From: Kordiimonadales bacterium
GTDB taxonomy: Bacteria; Pseudomonadota; Alphaproteobacteria; Sphingomonadales; Kordiimonadaceae
Length of the DNA stretch: 53,550 bases
Direction: 5' to 3'
Assembly: GCA_002401685.1 (NCBI GenBank)
Contig: NVTU01000013.1
Location: 2,236 to 55,785 of the forward strand
Shown here one piece after another: positions 1 through 10,371 of the stretch. Position 1 is the stretch's first letter; each line of letters opens with the position of its first letter. The notes under the pieces were generated by a model. The model did no database searches. It saw nothing but the letters and a program-made list of their open reading frames with translations, and had not been told where the DNA came from. The position numbers and the translations under genes are program-made.

Positions 1-1976
1 AGCTCGTTCACATAACCAAACATGTTCGCCAGCGGAACCATTGCATTAATTACCGTGTTCGGACCACGGGTCTCAGACCCTTGGATTTGACCACGGCGCT
101 TATTAAGATCGCCAATTACGTCGCCCATATAATCGTCAGGCGTCACAACTTCAACCTTCATAATAGGTTCGAGTAGCTTAATTCCCGCGTCAACAGCAGC
201 CTGACGAAGTGCACCACGACCCGCAATTTCAAACGCAAGCACGCTCGAATCTACATCGTGATAGCCGCCGTCATACAGCTCGACCGCGAAGTCGATGATT
301 GGGAAGCCAATAAGCGCCCCTGCTGCTGCAATATCATTGATGCCTTTTTCAACACCAGGGATATATTCTTTCGGGATGTTACCACCCTTAATTGAATCAG
401 TGAAAACCACACCAGTACCACGTTCGCCTGGTATAACCCGCATTTTCACGCGACCAAACTGACCAGAACCACCAGACTGCTTCTTGTGGGTGTAATCAAT
501 ATCGACAGCTTTAGCAAAGCTCTCACGGTATGCCACTTGCGGCGCACCAACATTACATTCCACACCGAATTCGCGGCGCATACGGTCAACAAGGATATCA
601 AGGTGAAGTTCACCCATACCCGAGATGATGGTCTGGCCACTTTCTTCGTCTGAAGTAACTCGGAAAGAAGGATCTTCCGCAGCCAAACGGCCGAGGGCGA
701 GACCCATCTTCTCTTGGTCAACTTTAGTTTTTGGCTCAACAGCAACGGAGATCACTGGATCAGGGAATTCCATGCGCTCAAGAACCACCTGATGGTTCAT
801 TGCACAAAGAGTATCACCAGTAGTGGTGCTTTTAAGGCCTGCAAGCGCGATGATATCACCAGCACGTGCTTCTTTAAGATCTTCACGGTTGTTCGCATGC
901 ATTTCAAGCATCCGGCCAACTTTTTCTTTACGCTGCTTCACAGAGTTCATCACCTGCGTGCCGCTTTCAAGCACACCAGAATAGATGCGTGCAAAAGTAA
1001 GCGTACCCACAAACGGATCGTTCATGATTTTAAAGGCAAGCGCGGAGAAAGGCTCGTCGTCTGACGCAACACGGGTAATCGCTTTTTCCGTATCGTGTGC
1101 ATCAACACCCTTGATCGCTTCAATGTCTGTTGGAGCAGGCATGTAGTCGATTACAGCGTCAAGCAGCGTCTGAACGCCTTTGTTTTTGAACGCTGTACCG
1201 TTAAGGACAGGAACAAAATCACCAGCGATAGTACCCTTACGGATAACAGCTTTCAGATCTTCTTCAGAAACTTCTTCACCGTCGAGGTACTTTTCAAGCA
1301 GTTCTTCATCAAGCTCAACTGCAAGCTCAACCATCTCTAGGCGAGCAGCCGTTGCTTTTTCAAGAAACTCAGGCCGAATATCAACATACTCGTATGACGC
1401 GCCTAGATCTTCACCTTTCCAGAGAACTTCCTGGAATTTAACAAGATCAATCAGGCCTTCATATTCAGCTTCAGCACCAATTGGCAGCTGAATGACAAGG
1501 GCGTTAGAACCGAGGCGATCTTTGATCATCTCAACACAGCGCTCAAAGTTCGCGCCGGTACGGTCCATCTTATTGACGAAACACATACGCGGTACGCTAT
1601 ACTTGTCAGCCTGACGCCAAACTGTTTCTGATTGCGGCTCAACACCGGCAACACTATCGAAAACCGCTACAGCACCATCGAGTACGCGCAGGCTACGCTC
1701 AACTTCAATCGTGAAGTCAACGTGGCCCGGTGTATCAATGATATTGATCCGGTGATCATTCCAGAAGCAAGTTGTAGCAGCGGACGTAATAGTAATTCCG
1801 CGCTCCTGCTCCTGCTCCATCCAATCCATAGTCGCGCCGCCATCGTGCACTTCGCCGATTTTGTGGCTACGGCCTGTGTAATAGAGGATGCGTTCAGTAG
1901 TCGTGGTTTTACCTGCATCAATGTGAGCCATGATGCCGATGTTACGATACCGATTAAGTGGCGTTCTACGTGCCAT
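1..1976 (-). CDS. fusA: Elongation factor G (3' end outside window)
   Basis: Ribosomal translocase GTPase, which moves tRNA-mRNA after peptide transfer and also acts in ribosome recycling. The reverse strand reads [20 protein letters not shown] followed by the P-loop [15 protein letters not shown], the switch II motif DTPGHVDF and the NKMD guanine-binding motif. Domains II to V follow without interruption. About 658 codons are present; the family is about 690-700 aa, so roughly the last 35-40 residues lie beyond base 1 (the visible end is [10 protein letters not shown]). The ATG at 1976 is preceded by AAGGA at good spacing. It is the third gene of the str operon, 23 bp after rpsG; a tuf gene would be expected next, outside the window. 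The identification is certain. Confidence 0.98.
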   Translation of the reverse strand, partial: MARRTPLNRYRNIGIMAHIDAGKTTTTERILYYTGRSHKIGEVHDGGATMDWMEQEQERGITITSAATTCFWNDHRINIIDTPGHVDFTIEVERSLRVLDGAVAVFDSVAGVEPQSETVWRQADKYSVPRMCFVNKMDRTGANFERCVEMIKDRLGSNALVIQLPIGAEAEYEGLIDLVKFQEVLWKGEDLGASYEYVDIRPEFLEKATAARLEMVELAVELDEELLEKYLDGEEVSEEDLKAVIRKGTIAGDFVPVLNGTAFKNKGVQTLLDAVIDYMPAPTDIEAIKGVDAHDTEKAITRVASDDEPFSALAFKIMNDPFVGTLTFARIYSGVLESGTQVMNSVKQRKEKVGRMLEMHANNREDLKEARAGDIIALAGLKSTTTGDTLCAMNHQVVLERMEFPDPVISVAVEPKTKVDQEKMGLALGRLAAEDPSFRVTSDEESGQTIISGMGELHLDILVDRMRREFGVECNVGAPQVAYRESFAKAVDIDYTHKKQSGGSGQFGRVKMRVIPGERGTGVVFTDSIKGGNIPKEYIPGVEKGINDIAAAGALIGFPIIDFAVELYDGGYHDVDSSVLAFEIAGRGALRQAAVDAGIKLLEPIMKVEVVTPDDYMGDVIGDLNKRRGQIQGSETRGPNTVINAMVPLANMFGYVNE

Positions 1977-1999
1977 TTTAACAGTCCTTACTAACTAGC

Positions 2000-2482
<483 letters not shown>

Positions 2483-2488
2483 TCAATC

Positions 2489-2860
2489 CTACTTAGGACG
2501 CTTCGCGCCGTATTTCGAACGGCTTTGGCGACGGTCTGAAACACCCTGGGTATCAAGCACACCACGAACAGTGTGGTAGCGAACACCAGGCAAATCTTTT
2601 ACTCGGCCGCCCCTGATCAGGATCACTGAGTGTTCCTGCAAGTTGTGACCTTCACCACCGATGTAGGACGTCACTTCATGACCGTTAGACAAACGTACGC
2701 GAGCAACCTTACGGAGCGCGGAGTTTGGCTTTTTCGGAGTCGTTGTATAAACGCGTGTGCAAACACCACGTTTCTGAGGACAAGCCTCAAGTGCTGGTAC
2801 CTTATTTTGTACCGGCTTCGCTTTGCGCGGGTTACGCACTAGCTGATTAATGGTAGGCAT
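2489..2860 (-). CDS. rpsL: 30S ribosomal protein S12
   Basis: A 123-residue decoding-centre protein and the classic locus of streptomycin resistance. It begins [15 protein letters not shown] and contains the loop [18 protein letters not shown] and the [13 protein letters not shown] segment. Both lysines whose substitution gives streptomycin resistance are present: TPKKPNSAL (K43 region) and [10 protein letters not shown] (K88 region). It appears drug-sensitive by sequence. First gene of the str operon; its promoter must lie in the long upstream gap. Length and start match the family exactly. Confidence 0.99.
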   Translation of the reverse strand: MPTINQLVRNPRKAKPVQNKVPALEACPQKRGVCTRVYTTTPKKPNSALRKVARVRLSNGHEVTSYIGGEGHNLQEHSVILIRGGRVKDLPGVRYHTVRGVLDTQGVSDRRQSRSKYGAKRPK

Positions 2861-3485
2861 ATTGGTTCCTTGCCGTTTTTCTCTGTCACCATCACACTAA
2901 AGGCCTGCCTCGGATGCAGCAAAAACCACACCGATTGCTCTTTTGAGCTCGACGAGGCCTCCAGGATAATAAATTTTCAATCTCACTAAGCCAGAAAACC
3001 GCAGCGTTTAGCCTGTTTGGGCTACCACCAACGCTCTGACGAAGGGCGCTATCTATACCGAATATGGGCCAAGGTCAATCAAAAAAAACACACTCAGAAA
3101 AACCATTTTTCCAGGTGGCTGAATAGTTGGCCACATCTACGTTTCAAAACTGCGTTTTTTAGGGAAAACTATAACGTTTCTGCAGCTTTGCAGCGTCTAT
3201 CAGTATCGTGTCTTATTGTCCAGTCCCACGCCCACGATAACAGGGTTAAAAATGGTTAAGGCTACGGTCACCTTATTTGCCGTACCTGCCCCTATTTATT
3301 GCGTGCGAGTCATTAAGGAAAATGGGCAACCAGCAACAGCTTTTTTTAACCCTCTGAGGCCAACTGGTTCAAAAATGCATGGGGCCGTTCCATTTTTAGG
3401 ACCTTTTAGTTCCTATTTGCGACACCCACTTGAACTCCAGGAATTACTCAAACGCTAAACCTTAGAATTTGATCAGGAACCAGCT
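2861..3485. other. Non-coding gap upstream of the str operon
   Basis: A 625-base stretch between the divergent rpsL (minus) and the glutathione-transferase-like gene (plus). It must hold the str operon promoter, but I could not settle on a -35/-10 pair. Short open frames on the plus strand (for example 3216-3458) have no recognisable protein character and no convincing ribosome binding site. I see no tRNA, terminator or repeat in it. Confidence 0.5.
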
Positions 3486-4154
3486 ATGTCGATGAAATGT
3501 TACTTTATAAGCGGAAGCCCTTTTGCTTGGCGCGCACTTTTTGCACTCGAAGCCGTCGGCGCGCCGTATGAAGCTATTGAACTGCACGGCAGCAACGGGG
3601 ATTTAAAAACTCCCGAGTTTTTGGCAATGAACCCGCGCGGTAAGGTCCCTGTACTGGTAGACGGCGATGCCATCATTTACGAAAGTGCGGCGATCCTTGC
3701 CTATCTAGACCGCAAATACCCAGCCAAAGCTCTTTTCGGCAACAGTGCAGCAGATGCCGCGCTTGTCACACAACGGTCAGAAGAAATTGGCAATTACCTT
3801 ATGCCTGCCCTTAGGGATGTCTTCCTACCGGTCTTCACGGGGCAAATTGAGGAAAAAGTAGAACAGGTACAAGCTGGACTGCAAACAGCCCGTGAACAGC
3901 TCTCTCTGATAAACGACTGGCTGGTAGATACCTCTTATATCATAGGAGCGGAGCCCACTGCCGCTGACTATACTCTTTACCCACCGATAGGCCTGCTTAC
4001 ACGCATCCTGTCAAACCCTGCGATCGCAGCACTTGAGGCAAACATCCTACCGTTGGCCGATAACTATCCGGCACTTGCCGCATGGACGATCCGAATAGAA
4101 GCCCTGCCTGGCTATGCGGCCGCCTATCCGCCGCACTGGCGCGACGCAGCCTAA
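3486..4154 (+). CDS. Glutathione S-transferase family protein
   Basis: A 222-residue cytosolic GST-like protein. The N-terminal thioredoxin fold (about 1-78) has the SGSPFAWRALFAL helix-start motif, the cis-proline segment GKVPVL and the ESAAILAYLD glutathione-contact segment. The C-terminal all-helical domain (about 90-215) includes the conserved AEPTAADYTLYPP stretch with the N-capping Asp. Such proteins conjugate or reduce electrophiles with glutathione, but the substrate cannot be predicted. The start at 3486 (ATG, with GGAAC upstream) matches the family. A strong terminator follows at 4242-4287, so it is probably monocistronic. Confidence 0.88.
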   Translation: MSMKCYFISGSPFAWRALFALEAVGAPYEAIELHGSNGDLKTPEFLAMNPRGKVPVLVDGDAIIYESAAILAYLDRKYPAKALFGNSAADAALVTQRSEEIGNYLMPALRDVFLPVFTGQIEEKVEQVQAGLQTAREQLSLINDWLVDTSYIIGAEPTAADYTLYPPIGLLTRILSNPAIAALEANILPLADNYPALAAWTIRIEALPGYAAAYPPHWRDAA

Positions 4155-4241
4155 GCAATACCACCGTTCTATCTCCCCCTCGGTTTATTCCGTTTTACCG
4201 GGGGGTCCTCACTGGCCTCCGTCCCCTACCTTAAGGAGGCT

Positions 4242-4287
4242 GCCCGCAACACCGCCCTATATCACGGTGTTGCGGGCGTTTTTTTTT
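4242..4287 (+). terminator. Strong intrinsic terminator after the GST-like gene
   Basis: A perfect 13-bp GC-rich stem (4242-4254 with 4265-4277, arm GCCCGCAACACCG), a 10-nt loop, and a run of nine T at 4279-4287. It lies 88 bp after the GST stop codon. The same CCCGCAACA core recurs in the terminator after nhaB (8462-8494). Confidence 0.93.
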
Positions 4288-4532
4288 GCATCAAAAACCA
4301 TGCCGCTAACGCGATGCAAGCCCTTATATACACGCCGAAAAAGCGAAGCAGGTACTGATTCACAGTAGGGCTAGGTCCCCTATGCTGAAAAAGGCAAAGC
4401 TTCGAATGGCCCTTAACGCCGCTCCCACCGTGGCTTTGCCGGGCGAAGGCCTGCCTCAGCTTAAAGTGGCCTAGCCTAATGACCGTCCCCAGCATAGTCT
4501 TTCGCTACGTGTCTAATCTAGGGAGGTTCACT
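4288..4532. other. Leader region upstream of the symporter operon
   Basis: Non-coding. It contains an 8-bp inverted repeat (GGCAAAGC at 4393-4400 with GCTTTGCC at 4433-4440) flanked by further GC-rich complementarity, suggesting a structured 5' leader for the symporter transcript. I do not recognise a known riboswitch. The frame that enters the small-subunit gene from 4479 is read-through of this leader, not an N-terminal extension. Confidence 0.35.
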
Positions 4533-4826
4533 ATGAGTGATCAAGACAAGAAGAGCGAAGGAAATAAAGCCGTCGAAAAGGGGTCGCCGCAGGACTATTG
4601 GAAGGCCAACCTCCGCTTGCTTGGCAAGCTATTAGCTATATGGTTTGTCGTTTCCTTTGGCTTTGGCATTCTTCTCGAAGATACCTTGAATGCTATTCCC
4701 TTCTTTGGCTTCAAGCTTGGTTTCTGGTTTGCCCAGCAAGGGTCAATTTATGTATTCGTAGCCCTGATCTTTGTGTATGCCAAAAAAATGGCAGCCCTTG
4801 ATCGTGCTTACGGCGTTGAAGAGTAA
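4533..4826 (+). CDS. Sodium:solute symporter small subunit (DUF4212)
   Basis: A 97-residue inner-membrane protein with two hydrophobic segments (about 31-53 and 62-85) and the family hallmark YWKANLRLL before the first helix. DUF4212 proteins are the obligate small partner of the VC_2705-type sodium:solute symporters, and the large subunit starts 11 bp downstream. ATG 4533 is chosen over the upstream in-frame start at 4479 because GGGAGG sits 7 nt ahead of it and the protein then has the normal family length. The transported solute is probably acetate or another short carboxylate, but this is inferred. Confidence 0.9.
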   Translation: MSDQDKKSEGNKAVEKGSPQDYWKANLRLLGKLLAIWFVVSFGFGILLEDTLNAIPFFGFKLGFWFAQQGSIYVFVALIFVYAKKMAALDRAYGVEE

Positions 4827-4837
4827 GGGGGCGGTTT

Positions 4838-6613
4838 ATGGAACTTCAAACACTTACCTATCTTTTTGTCGGGCTTAGCTTTGCGCTTTATATCGGCATT
4901 GCAATCAAATCGCGCGCCAGCACCACCAAAGAATTCTACATCGCGGGCGGCGGCGTACACCCTGTCGTTAACGGCATGGCCACAGCGGCTGATTGGATGA
5001 GCGCCGCCTCGTTTATCTCCATGGCGGGCATCATCGCCTTCTCAGGCTATGATGCTTCGGTTTATCTGATGGGTTGGACCGGCGGCTATGTACTGCTGGC
5101 GCTTTTGCTGGCGCCTTACCTGCGCAAGTTCGGTAAATTCACAGTGCCCGACTTCATCGGCGACCGCTACTATAGTGATGCAGCGCGCATTGTTGCCGCT
5201 ATCTGCTTGATATTTATCAGCTTTACCTATGTAGCGGGTCAGATGCGCGGTGTGGGTATCGTATTCTCCCGTTTCCTCGACGTTGACATCAACACAGGTG
5301 TTTTCAGCGGCATGGCGATTGTGTTCATGTATGCGGTTCTTGGCGGCATGAAGGGCATCACCTACACGCAAGTTGCTCAGTACTGTGTGCTAATTTTCGC
5401 TTACACAGTACCGGCTGTTTTTATCTCTCTGCTTATCACAGGCAACCCTGTACCGCAGTTTGGTCTTGGGTCCGAGCTTGCTGACGGATCGGGTATTAGT
5501 GTCCTGGAAAAACTGGACAGCACGTTGGTCGAACTTGGCTTTAATGCCTACACAGAGGGCAGTAAATCGACGATCGACATATTCGCGATCACCTTCGCCC
5601 TGATGGTGGGCACTGCTGGGTTGCCACATGTTATCGTACGATTTTTCACCGTACCCAAAGTGGCTGATGCCCGCAAATCTGCAGGTTGGGCCCTTGTGTT
5701 CATTGCGCTCCTGTACACCGTAGCGCCTGCGGTTGGTGCCTTTGCGCGGATCAACTTCATCAATGAAGTTAACGAAACTAAATATACAGAAACCCCAGAC
5801 TGGTTCAAAAACTGGGAGGGCCTTGGCCTGATCGGTTGGCAGGACAAAAACGGTGACGGTAAAATCCAGTACCGCGCCGGTGCAGCCTTTGCTGGTAAGC
5901 CTGTATTCGACGACGATAAGAAAGGCGCGAGCGGCGAACGCATCGTTACCAACACGTCTACCGACAGCGCTAACGAAGTGTACGTAGACCGCGACATTAT
6001 GGTCCTGGCAAACCCGGAAATTGCAGGGCTACCCGATTGGGTTATTGCTTTGGTCGCTGCGGGTGGCTTGGCGGCTGCGCTTTCTACCGCCGCAGGACTG
6101 TTGCTGGTGATCTCAACGGCGGTTAGCCATGATCTGTTAAAGAAAAAGTTCATGCCCCATATCAGTGACAAACAGGAACTGATGTACGCACGAATAGCAG
6201 CGGCTGCAGCCGTGGGCGTGGCAGGCTATGCAGGCATCAACCCACCAGGCTTCGTAGCTGCCGTGGTTGCCTTTGCGTTTGGCTTGGCTGCAGCAAGCCT
6301 GTTCCCCGCGATTCTGATGGGTATCTTCTACAAGAAGATGAACAAAGAGGGCGCGATATCGGGCATGCTGACAGGCTTGATTTTCACCATCGGTTACATT
6401 GGTTACTTCAAGATCATTTCACCGGGTGACAATGTAGCCGCAAACTGGCTCTTTGGTATCAGCCCTGAAGGCATTGGTTCCATTGGTATGCTGATCAACT
6501 TCGCTGTTGCCTTCGCCGTCCAGCGCGTAACAGCACCTACGCCGCAACATGTACAGGATTTGGTCGATCATATCAGGGTACCTTCTGGCGCAGGCTCAGC
6601 TTCAACCCACTAA
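4838..6613 (+). CDS. Sodium:solute symporter large subunit (ActP-like, VC_2705 subfamily)
   Basis: A 591-residue SSS-family permease with about 13 hydrophobic segments, starting MELQTLTYLFVGLSFALYIG. The motifs STTKEFYIAGGG, NGMATAADWMSAASFISMAG and the late segment STAAGLLLVIS resemble cation/acetate symporter ActP. Between the middle helices is a hydrophilic insertion (about residues 310-390) carrying DKNGDGKIQ, which resembles the first nine positions of an EF-hand calcium loop (D336, N338, D340). It is co-transcribed with the DUF4212 subunit (GGGGGCGG ahead of the ATG). It probably imports a small carboxylate with sodium at the inner membrane; the exact substrate is unknown. Confidence 0.9.
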   Translation: MELQTLTYLFVGLSFALYIGIAIKSRASTTKEFYIAGGGVHPVVNGMATAADWMSAASFISMAGIIAFSGYDASVYLMGWTGGYVLLALLLAPYLRKFGKFTVPDFIGDRYYSDAARIVAAICLIFISFTYVAGQMRGVGIVFSRFLDVDINTGVFSGMAIVFMYAVLGGMKGITYTQVAQYCVLIFAYTVPAVFISLLITGNPVPQFGLGSELADGSGISVLEKLDSTLVELGFNAYTEGSKSTIDIFAITFALMVGTAGLPHVIVRFFTVPKVADARKSAGWALVFIALLYTVAPAVGAFARINFINEVNETKYTETPDWFKNWEGLGLIGWQDKNGDGKIQYRAGAAFAGKPVFDDDKKGASGERIVTNTSTDSANEVYVDRDIMVLANPEIAGLPDWVIALVAAGGLAAALSTAAGLLLVISTAVSHDLLKKKFMPHISDKQELMYARIAAAAAVGVAGYAGINPPGFVAAVVAFAFGLAAASLFPAILMGIFYKKMNKEGAISGMLTGLIFTIGYIGYFKIISPGDNVAANWLFGISPEGIGSIGMLINFAVAFAVQRVTAPTPQHVQDLVDHIRVPSGAGSASTH

Positions 6614-6629
6614 CAAGCAGTATAGCAGC

Positions 6630-6661
6630 AAAAAACGGTGTTCGCCGCTAGGGCGGGCACC
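6630..6661 (-). terminator. Probable terminator, minus strand
   Basis: Interrupted hairpin GGTG-TT-CGCC / GGCG-GG-CACC (6637-6661) followed on the minus strand by six T (complement of the A run at 6630-6635). It would end the minus-strand transcript carrying the thioesterase gene, whose stop is about 130 bp upstream. It also lies just after the plus-strand symporter gene. Confidence 0.45.
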
Positions 6662-6789
6662 AATTGCCGGATGAGCGTGCCGGCTCAGAATTCCAAGGGT
6701 CGGAAAACCTCCAAGCTTGAAACCGTAACGCCGTTTTCTTTAGTAGTTGGAAGAGAAAGGACTGGAATTGCTTCTCAGGGCTCCGCGTA

Positions 6790-7227
6790 TTATCGTCGAC
6801 GAAGCAATTTAAAGAGCGCGCTAGCAGACGCAACCAATCTACCATTAGCTGTTATTTTCGCAGAAACCGCCACCAAACCATCGGCTTCGCCGCCGCATTC
6901 AGCTTCGCCTTCCACCCAGTCACCCAGTCTAGCGGCATCGATAAAGTCTGTCGTTAGCCTTGCAGTAACAAAAGGCGGATCAGCCACAGTCATAACAGCG
7001 TGCGCCAGGAGAATATCAGCAAAAGTCATCATCATGCCGCCGTGGCAGACACCACCTGCATTGATATGTCGTTCAGCAACCCGGAACCCGCGCATCGGCA
7101 CCGGCCCTGCTTTCTCGAAAATCGGGCCATTTTCCCATGCGAAGGACGAATTTGAGAGGATCGGCACGAAACCTTCAGGCGGCGCTGCAACGGCCACCAT
7201 CTCTGGTGTCGCGCGCCTAGCGACCAT
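6790..7227 (-). CDS. PaaI-family hotdog thioesterase
   Basis: A 145-residue hotdog-fold acyl-CoA thioesterase-like protein. The central segment NAGGVCHGGMMMTFADILLAHAV contains the family's HGG turn and the catalytic Asp/Glu position (here D in the FAD context). The following TARLTTDFIDAARLGDWVEGE strand pair is typical of PaaI/YbgC-like thioesterases. Its ATG overlaps the end of the upstream DUF192 gene by 11 bp, so the two are probably translationally coupled. The acyl substrate is not predictable. Confidence 0.88.
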   Translation of the reverse strand: MVARRATPEMVAVAAPPEGFVPILSNSSFAWENGPIFEKAGPVPMRGFRVAERHINAGGVCHGGMMMTFADILLAHAVMTVADPPFVTARLTTDFIDAARLGDWVEGEAECGGEADGLVAVSAKITANGRLVASASALFKLLRRR

Positions 7228-7735
7228 TATCAGCCGCGGCGCTGCCAGCAGCCTTCATATTGCCAAGAAGGGCATGGCGAATAACATCGCCCACTTTAAT
7301 ACCCAGCTCTTCCGCTCTACCGCCTGCAATTTCAAAAACCGCCTTGGCCTTGCCTTCGGAAGGCCTACCCGTATCGGTACGCGGCTCAGCGTTAGCAACA
7401 ATATTGATAATGCTGCCATCGGCCTTCAAATAGATAATGTCGAGTGGAATATAGGTATTGCGCATCCAGAAGCGACGGAAATCAGAGTCTTTGAAAATAA
7501 ACAGCATACCTTGATTAGGTGCGATTTTTTTACGGAACATCATGCCCATGTTACGCTGTGCCGTGGTCAAGGCAAGTTCGGTCGCGAATGCATATTTGCT
7601 ACCATCGGCCTTTTCGACAACCAGTTCAGTGTTATAGGCGTCACCGCGAACAGTGCCGGATACTGTCAGCAGGCTTAAAACAAAGAACGCAGCCATTATG
7701 CTGCGTGCTTTCAAAAGATTTTTTCCGATATTCAA
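7217..7735 (-). CDS. DUF192 exported protein
   Basis: A 172-residue protein with a basic N terminus and a hydrophobic stretch (about 14-30) ending near VRGDA, read as a signal peptide. The DUF192 core is recognised by TTAQRNMGMMFRK, GMLFIF, FWMRNTYIPLDIIYL and AVFEIAGGRAEELGIKVGD. The family has a small beta-barrel fold and unknown function. I use the TTG at 7735 because AGGGAAG lies 6 nt upstream; an ATG at 7696 would leave a shorter but still possible signal peptide with a poorer ribosome binding site. It overlaps the following thioesterase gene. Confidence 0.87.
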   Translation of the reverse strand: MNIGKNLLKARSIMAAFFVLSLLTVSGTVRGDAYNTELVVEKADGSKYAFATELALTTAQRNMGMMFRKKIAPNQGMLFIFKDSDFRRFWMRNTYIPLDIIYLKADGSIINIVANAEPRTDTGRPSEGKAKAVFEIAGGRAEELGIKVGDVIRHALLGNMKAAGSAAADNGR

Positions 7736-7823
7736 TGTGCGCTTCCCTAGGTTAGCTATTCAGCGACCAACCTATGGCAACGATAGCCACAACGTCAAGC
7801 GCCGCGGCTACTACACTCAAGTG

Positions 7824-8387
7824 CTAGGCATCACCTGGCAGAGCAATTTGCGCCACCAATGGCCCACGCTCGCCCGTACCAATACGAACCCGCACAGCCT
7901 GTGTTGGCTCAAGATCCGTCAAACCTGCACGGCGCAAGGTTTCGATATGGACAAAAATATCCTGCGTGCCTTCGCCGCGCGATACAAAGCCGTAGCCCTT
8001 CGTGCGGTTAAACCATTTCACTTCCACGTCTTCATAGTCGCGTGCAACTTCAATTTCCATTCCAGGATGGGAGAAAGAAGACCGCCCAATGTCTTCCGGG
8101 GCAACTGCCGTAGAAAGATCTAGCGACCGCACGACCGTTGCTTGTCGGCCACGATCACGGAATACAGCGTCGCAGACAACAGTTGTACCTTCCGGCACAG
8201 ATCGTCGCCCCACTTCACGTAAAACTGAAAAATGTAAAAGAATATCACCGTCGTTATCGTCCGCCACAATAAAGCCATAACCCTTTACTGCGTCGAACCA
8301 TTTTACCTTACCTGTCAGGCCGAGAAGCACTTCCTCGACAACCTCAGCAGGCCGTTCCTCGGTACAAGTTGTATTACGGCCGTCCAT
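7824..8387 (-). CDS. Tandem cold-shock-domain protein
   Basis: A 187-residue protein with two cold-shock domains. CSD1 (about 23-90) has [15 protein letters not shown] and the second RNP-like motif [12 protein letters not shown]2 (about 120-185) has [13 protein letters not shown] and DIFVHIETL. Double-CSD proteins of this length are common in alphaproteobacteria and bind single-stranded nucleic acid, acting as RNA chaperones or antiterminators. ATG 8387 follows GGAGGGGATTAGT, a strong Shine-Dalgarno. It stands alone between the nhaB terminator and the DUF192 gene. Confidence 0.95.
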   Translation of the reverse strand: MDGRNTTCTEERPAEVVEEVLLGLTGKVKWFDAVKGYGFIVADDNDGDILLHFSVLREVGRRSVPEGTTVVCDAVFRDRGRQATVVRSLDLSTAVAPEDIGRSSFSHPGMEIEVARDYEDVEVKWFNRTKGYGFVSRGEGTQDIFVHIETLRRAGLTDLEPTQAVRVRIGTGERGPLVAQIALPGDA

Positions 8388-8461
8388 ACTAATCCCCTCC
8401 AGGAGTTCCAGACACCAGCATTAACACGCTGTTAAGAATGGATAAGCCTAGCTCTAAAAAG

Positions 8462-8494
8462 AAGCGCCCGCAACAAAAAATGTTGCGGGCGCTT
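8462..8494 (-). terminator. Intrinsic terminator after nhaB
   Basis: A perfect 14-bp stem (8462-8475 with 8481-8494) with a 5-nt loop. Read on the minus strand it is followed by CTTTTTAGAG, so it ends the nhaB transcript 31 bp after the stop codon. Confidence 0.88.
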
Positions 8495-8524
8495 GTATAC
8501 AACTCATTGTTTGGTTGTGTTTTT

Positions 8525-10111
8525 TTAGTGTCCAGACTTCTCAACCACAGCGTCCGCGTCACTTACGTAATGCGTTATTAGGTTGTGTTCGTACAATTTA
8601 GCCGTCATAGGCTCAAGCAAGAAAGCAACTGCCAGATAGCCAACAATCGACATGGTGATCGTATACGGAAGGGCCATAACAACCATCTTCATGTAGCTGA
8701 GGCGGATCAGCGGCGCCAAAGCAGACGTCAGCAGGAACAAGAAAGCAGCCTGTCCGTTTGGTGTTGCCACTGACGGGATATTGGTACCGGTGTTGATCGC
8801 CACCGCCATCAGCTCAAAGGCCTCACGTGAAATCGTCCCCTCTGCAAAGGCTTTACTTACTTCACCGATGTAAATTGTTGCTACAAATACATTATCTGAT
8901 ATCGCGGAAAGCGCACCGTTCACCACGTAGAAGGCCGTAATCTGATCTGTACCTTCGAGACTAAGGACGAAATTGATTATCGGGGTAAAAAGCTGAAGGT
9001 CTGAAATCACCGCGACAATGGCAAAAAACACGACAAGGAGCGCGGTGAAAGGTAGCGCCTCCTCAAAGGCATGACCGATTTGGTGCTCTTCAGTTATCCC
9101 ATTCAAGGCCGTGATCAAAACAATCACAGACAAACCGATCAGGCCAACTTCGGCAGCGCCAAACATCAAACCAATGATCAACCAAACCCCAACCAAAGCT
9201 TGTGTAATAAGAGCTGCATTGTCGCGTTTTGTGCGCCGTTTGCTTTCAAATTTATCGAAATCCTGAAGAATTATTAGCACCTTAGGCGGAATTTTTGCGC
9301 CGTAACCGAATTTGCCGGTCACCTCAACCAAGATACATGTCAAAAGTCCAGTGATCAAAACTGGCAACGTCACCGGCAGCATGCGCAAGAAGAACTCGAT
9401 AAAGTCCCAACCGGCTCGTGTACTGATGATAATATTCTGAGGTTCCCCAACTGTCGTCATAACGCCGCCAAGCGCTGTACCAATAGCTGCATGCATCATC
9501 AAACTACGCAAGAATGCACGGAACCCTTCAAGGTCCTCCTCGCTAAGTTTATCCAAGTCACCATCATGCAAATGATCATGCGACGTATCAAATGATTTTC
9601 CCGATGCGACCTTGTGATAAATCGAATAGAAACCCACGGAAATACTAATAACAACGGCGGTTACAGTTAAGGCATCAAGAAACGCCGACAGAAAGGCCGC
9701 TAGCGCTGAAAATAGCAATGATAACAATACTTTATTGCGGACATTCACGACAATTTTAGTGAAAACAAACAGCAGAAGGCTCTTCATGAAATAGATGCCT
9801 GCGACCATAAAGATCAACAACAGTACTACTTCAAAATTTCCAATAATCTCTGTGGCAACGTGATGCGGGGAGGTCATTCCCATCGCCACGGCTTCAATGG
9901 CAAGTAATCCGCCAGGCTGCAGCGGATAGCATTTAAGCGCCATCGCCAGGGTGAAGATAAATTCTAGAACCAGAACCCAACCCGCAACATACGGGTCGAC
10001 AGCAAAGAATAAAATCGGATTGATAATCAAGAATGCCAAGATGGTCATCTTGTACCATTCAGCTGAATTCCCCAGGAAGTTCCTGCCTGCGGGGCTCGCG
10101 AAAAGCGACAT
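8525..10111 (-). CDS. nhaB: Na+/H+ antiporter NhaB
   Basis: A 528-residue inner-membrane antiporter that exports sodium in exchange for protons. Conserved NhaB blocks are obvious: [11 protein letters not shown] at the N terminus, [53 protein letters not shown] and, near the C terminus, [19 protein letters not shown]. The open frame continues 60 codons upstream to 10291, but ATG 10111 aligns with NhaB starts and has GAGGGA 6 nt ahead. Monocistronic, with its own terminator. NhaB is best known from gammaproteobacteria, so acquisition by transfer is possible, but I see no compositional evidence for that. Confidence 0.95.
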   Translation of the reverse strand: MSLFASPAGRNFLGNSAEWYKMTILAFLIINPILFFAVDPYVAGWVLVLEFIFTLAMALKCYPLQPGGLLAIEAVAMGMTSPHHVATEIIGNFEVVLLLIFMVAGIYFMKSLLLFVFTKIVVNVRNKVLLSLLFSALAAFLSAFLDALTVTAVVISISVGFYSIYHKVASGKSFDTSHDHLHDGDLDKLSEEDLEGFRAFLRSLMMHAAIGTALGGVMTTVGEPQNIIISTRAGWDFIEFFLRMLPVTLPVLITGLLTCILVEVTGKFGYGAKIPPKVLIILQDFDKFESKRRTKRDNAALITQALVGVWLIIGLMFGAAEVGLIGLSVIVLITALNGITEEHQIGHAFEEALPFTALLVVFFAIVAVISDLQLFTPIINFVLSLEGTDQITAFYVVNGALSAISDNVFVATIYIGEVSKAFAEGTISREAFELMAVAINTGTNIPSVATPNGQAAFLFLLTSALAPLIRLSYMKMVVMALPYTITMSIVGYLAVAFLLEPMTAKLYEHNLITHYVSDADAVVEKSGH

Positions 10112-10371
10112 AATATTTCCCTCAAAGATACCTAAATTAGGCAACACCCGATTAGGGCTTACCTTTCCCTGAACCTGTTCTTTACAGAACCTGCCCCTAA
10201 CATATGGGTTCCTTGTAGTTGGCCGCCAAGGGCAAATCAAGGAAATCTCGCCGAATCCCGCCGCTAAACGCCCGCTCATCGCAATAAACAAAAGAGCCCC
10301 TTGCCGCCACTGATAAGCATGCTTAATTTGACACTCTTATTTAATAAGCGCGCGCGCGGAAAAAACACACA
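10112..10371. promoter_or_regulatory. Divergent promoter region nhaB / xdhC-like, with nhaB leader
   Basis: 260 bases separate the divergent starts. On the minus strand the nhaB side contains a small hairpin (GTTCT-GTAA-AGAAC) and other complementary GC-rich stretches about 60-100 nt upstream of the start, suggesting a structured leader. On the plus side a GC-alternating tract (10349-10357) lies just before the XdhC-like start. I recognise no catalogued riboswitch. Confidence 0.3.

Noticed and set aside
3216-3458. 80-codon frame ending just before the GST-like gene
   Set aside because: No family resemblance or convincing Shine-Dalgarno; lies in the str upstream gap.
5548-6171. 207-codon minus-strand frame inside the symporter
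   Set aside because: Antisense shadow of the SSS permease, Ser/Ala/Pro-rich without motifs.
6638-7678. 346-codon plus-strand open frame
   Set aside because: It runs antisense through the thioesterase and DUF192 genes, both with clear family motifs; its translation has no domain character.
10349-10357. Alternating GC tract as possible Z-DNA element
   Set aside because: Only nine bases; too short to claim a structural role.
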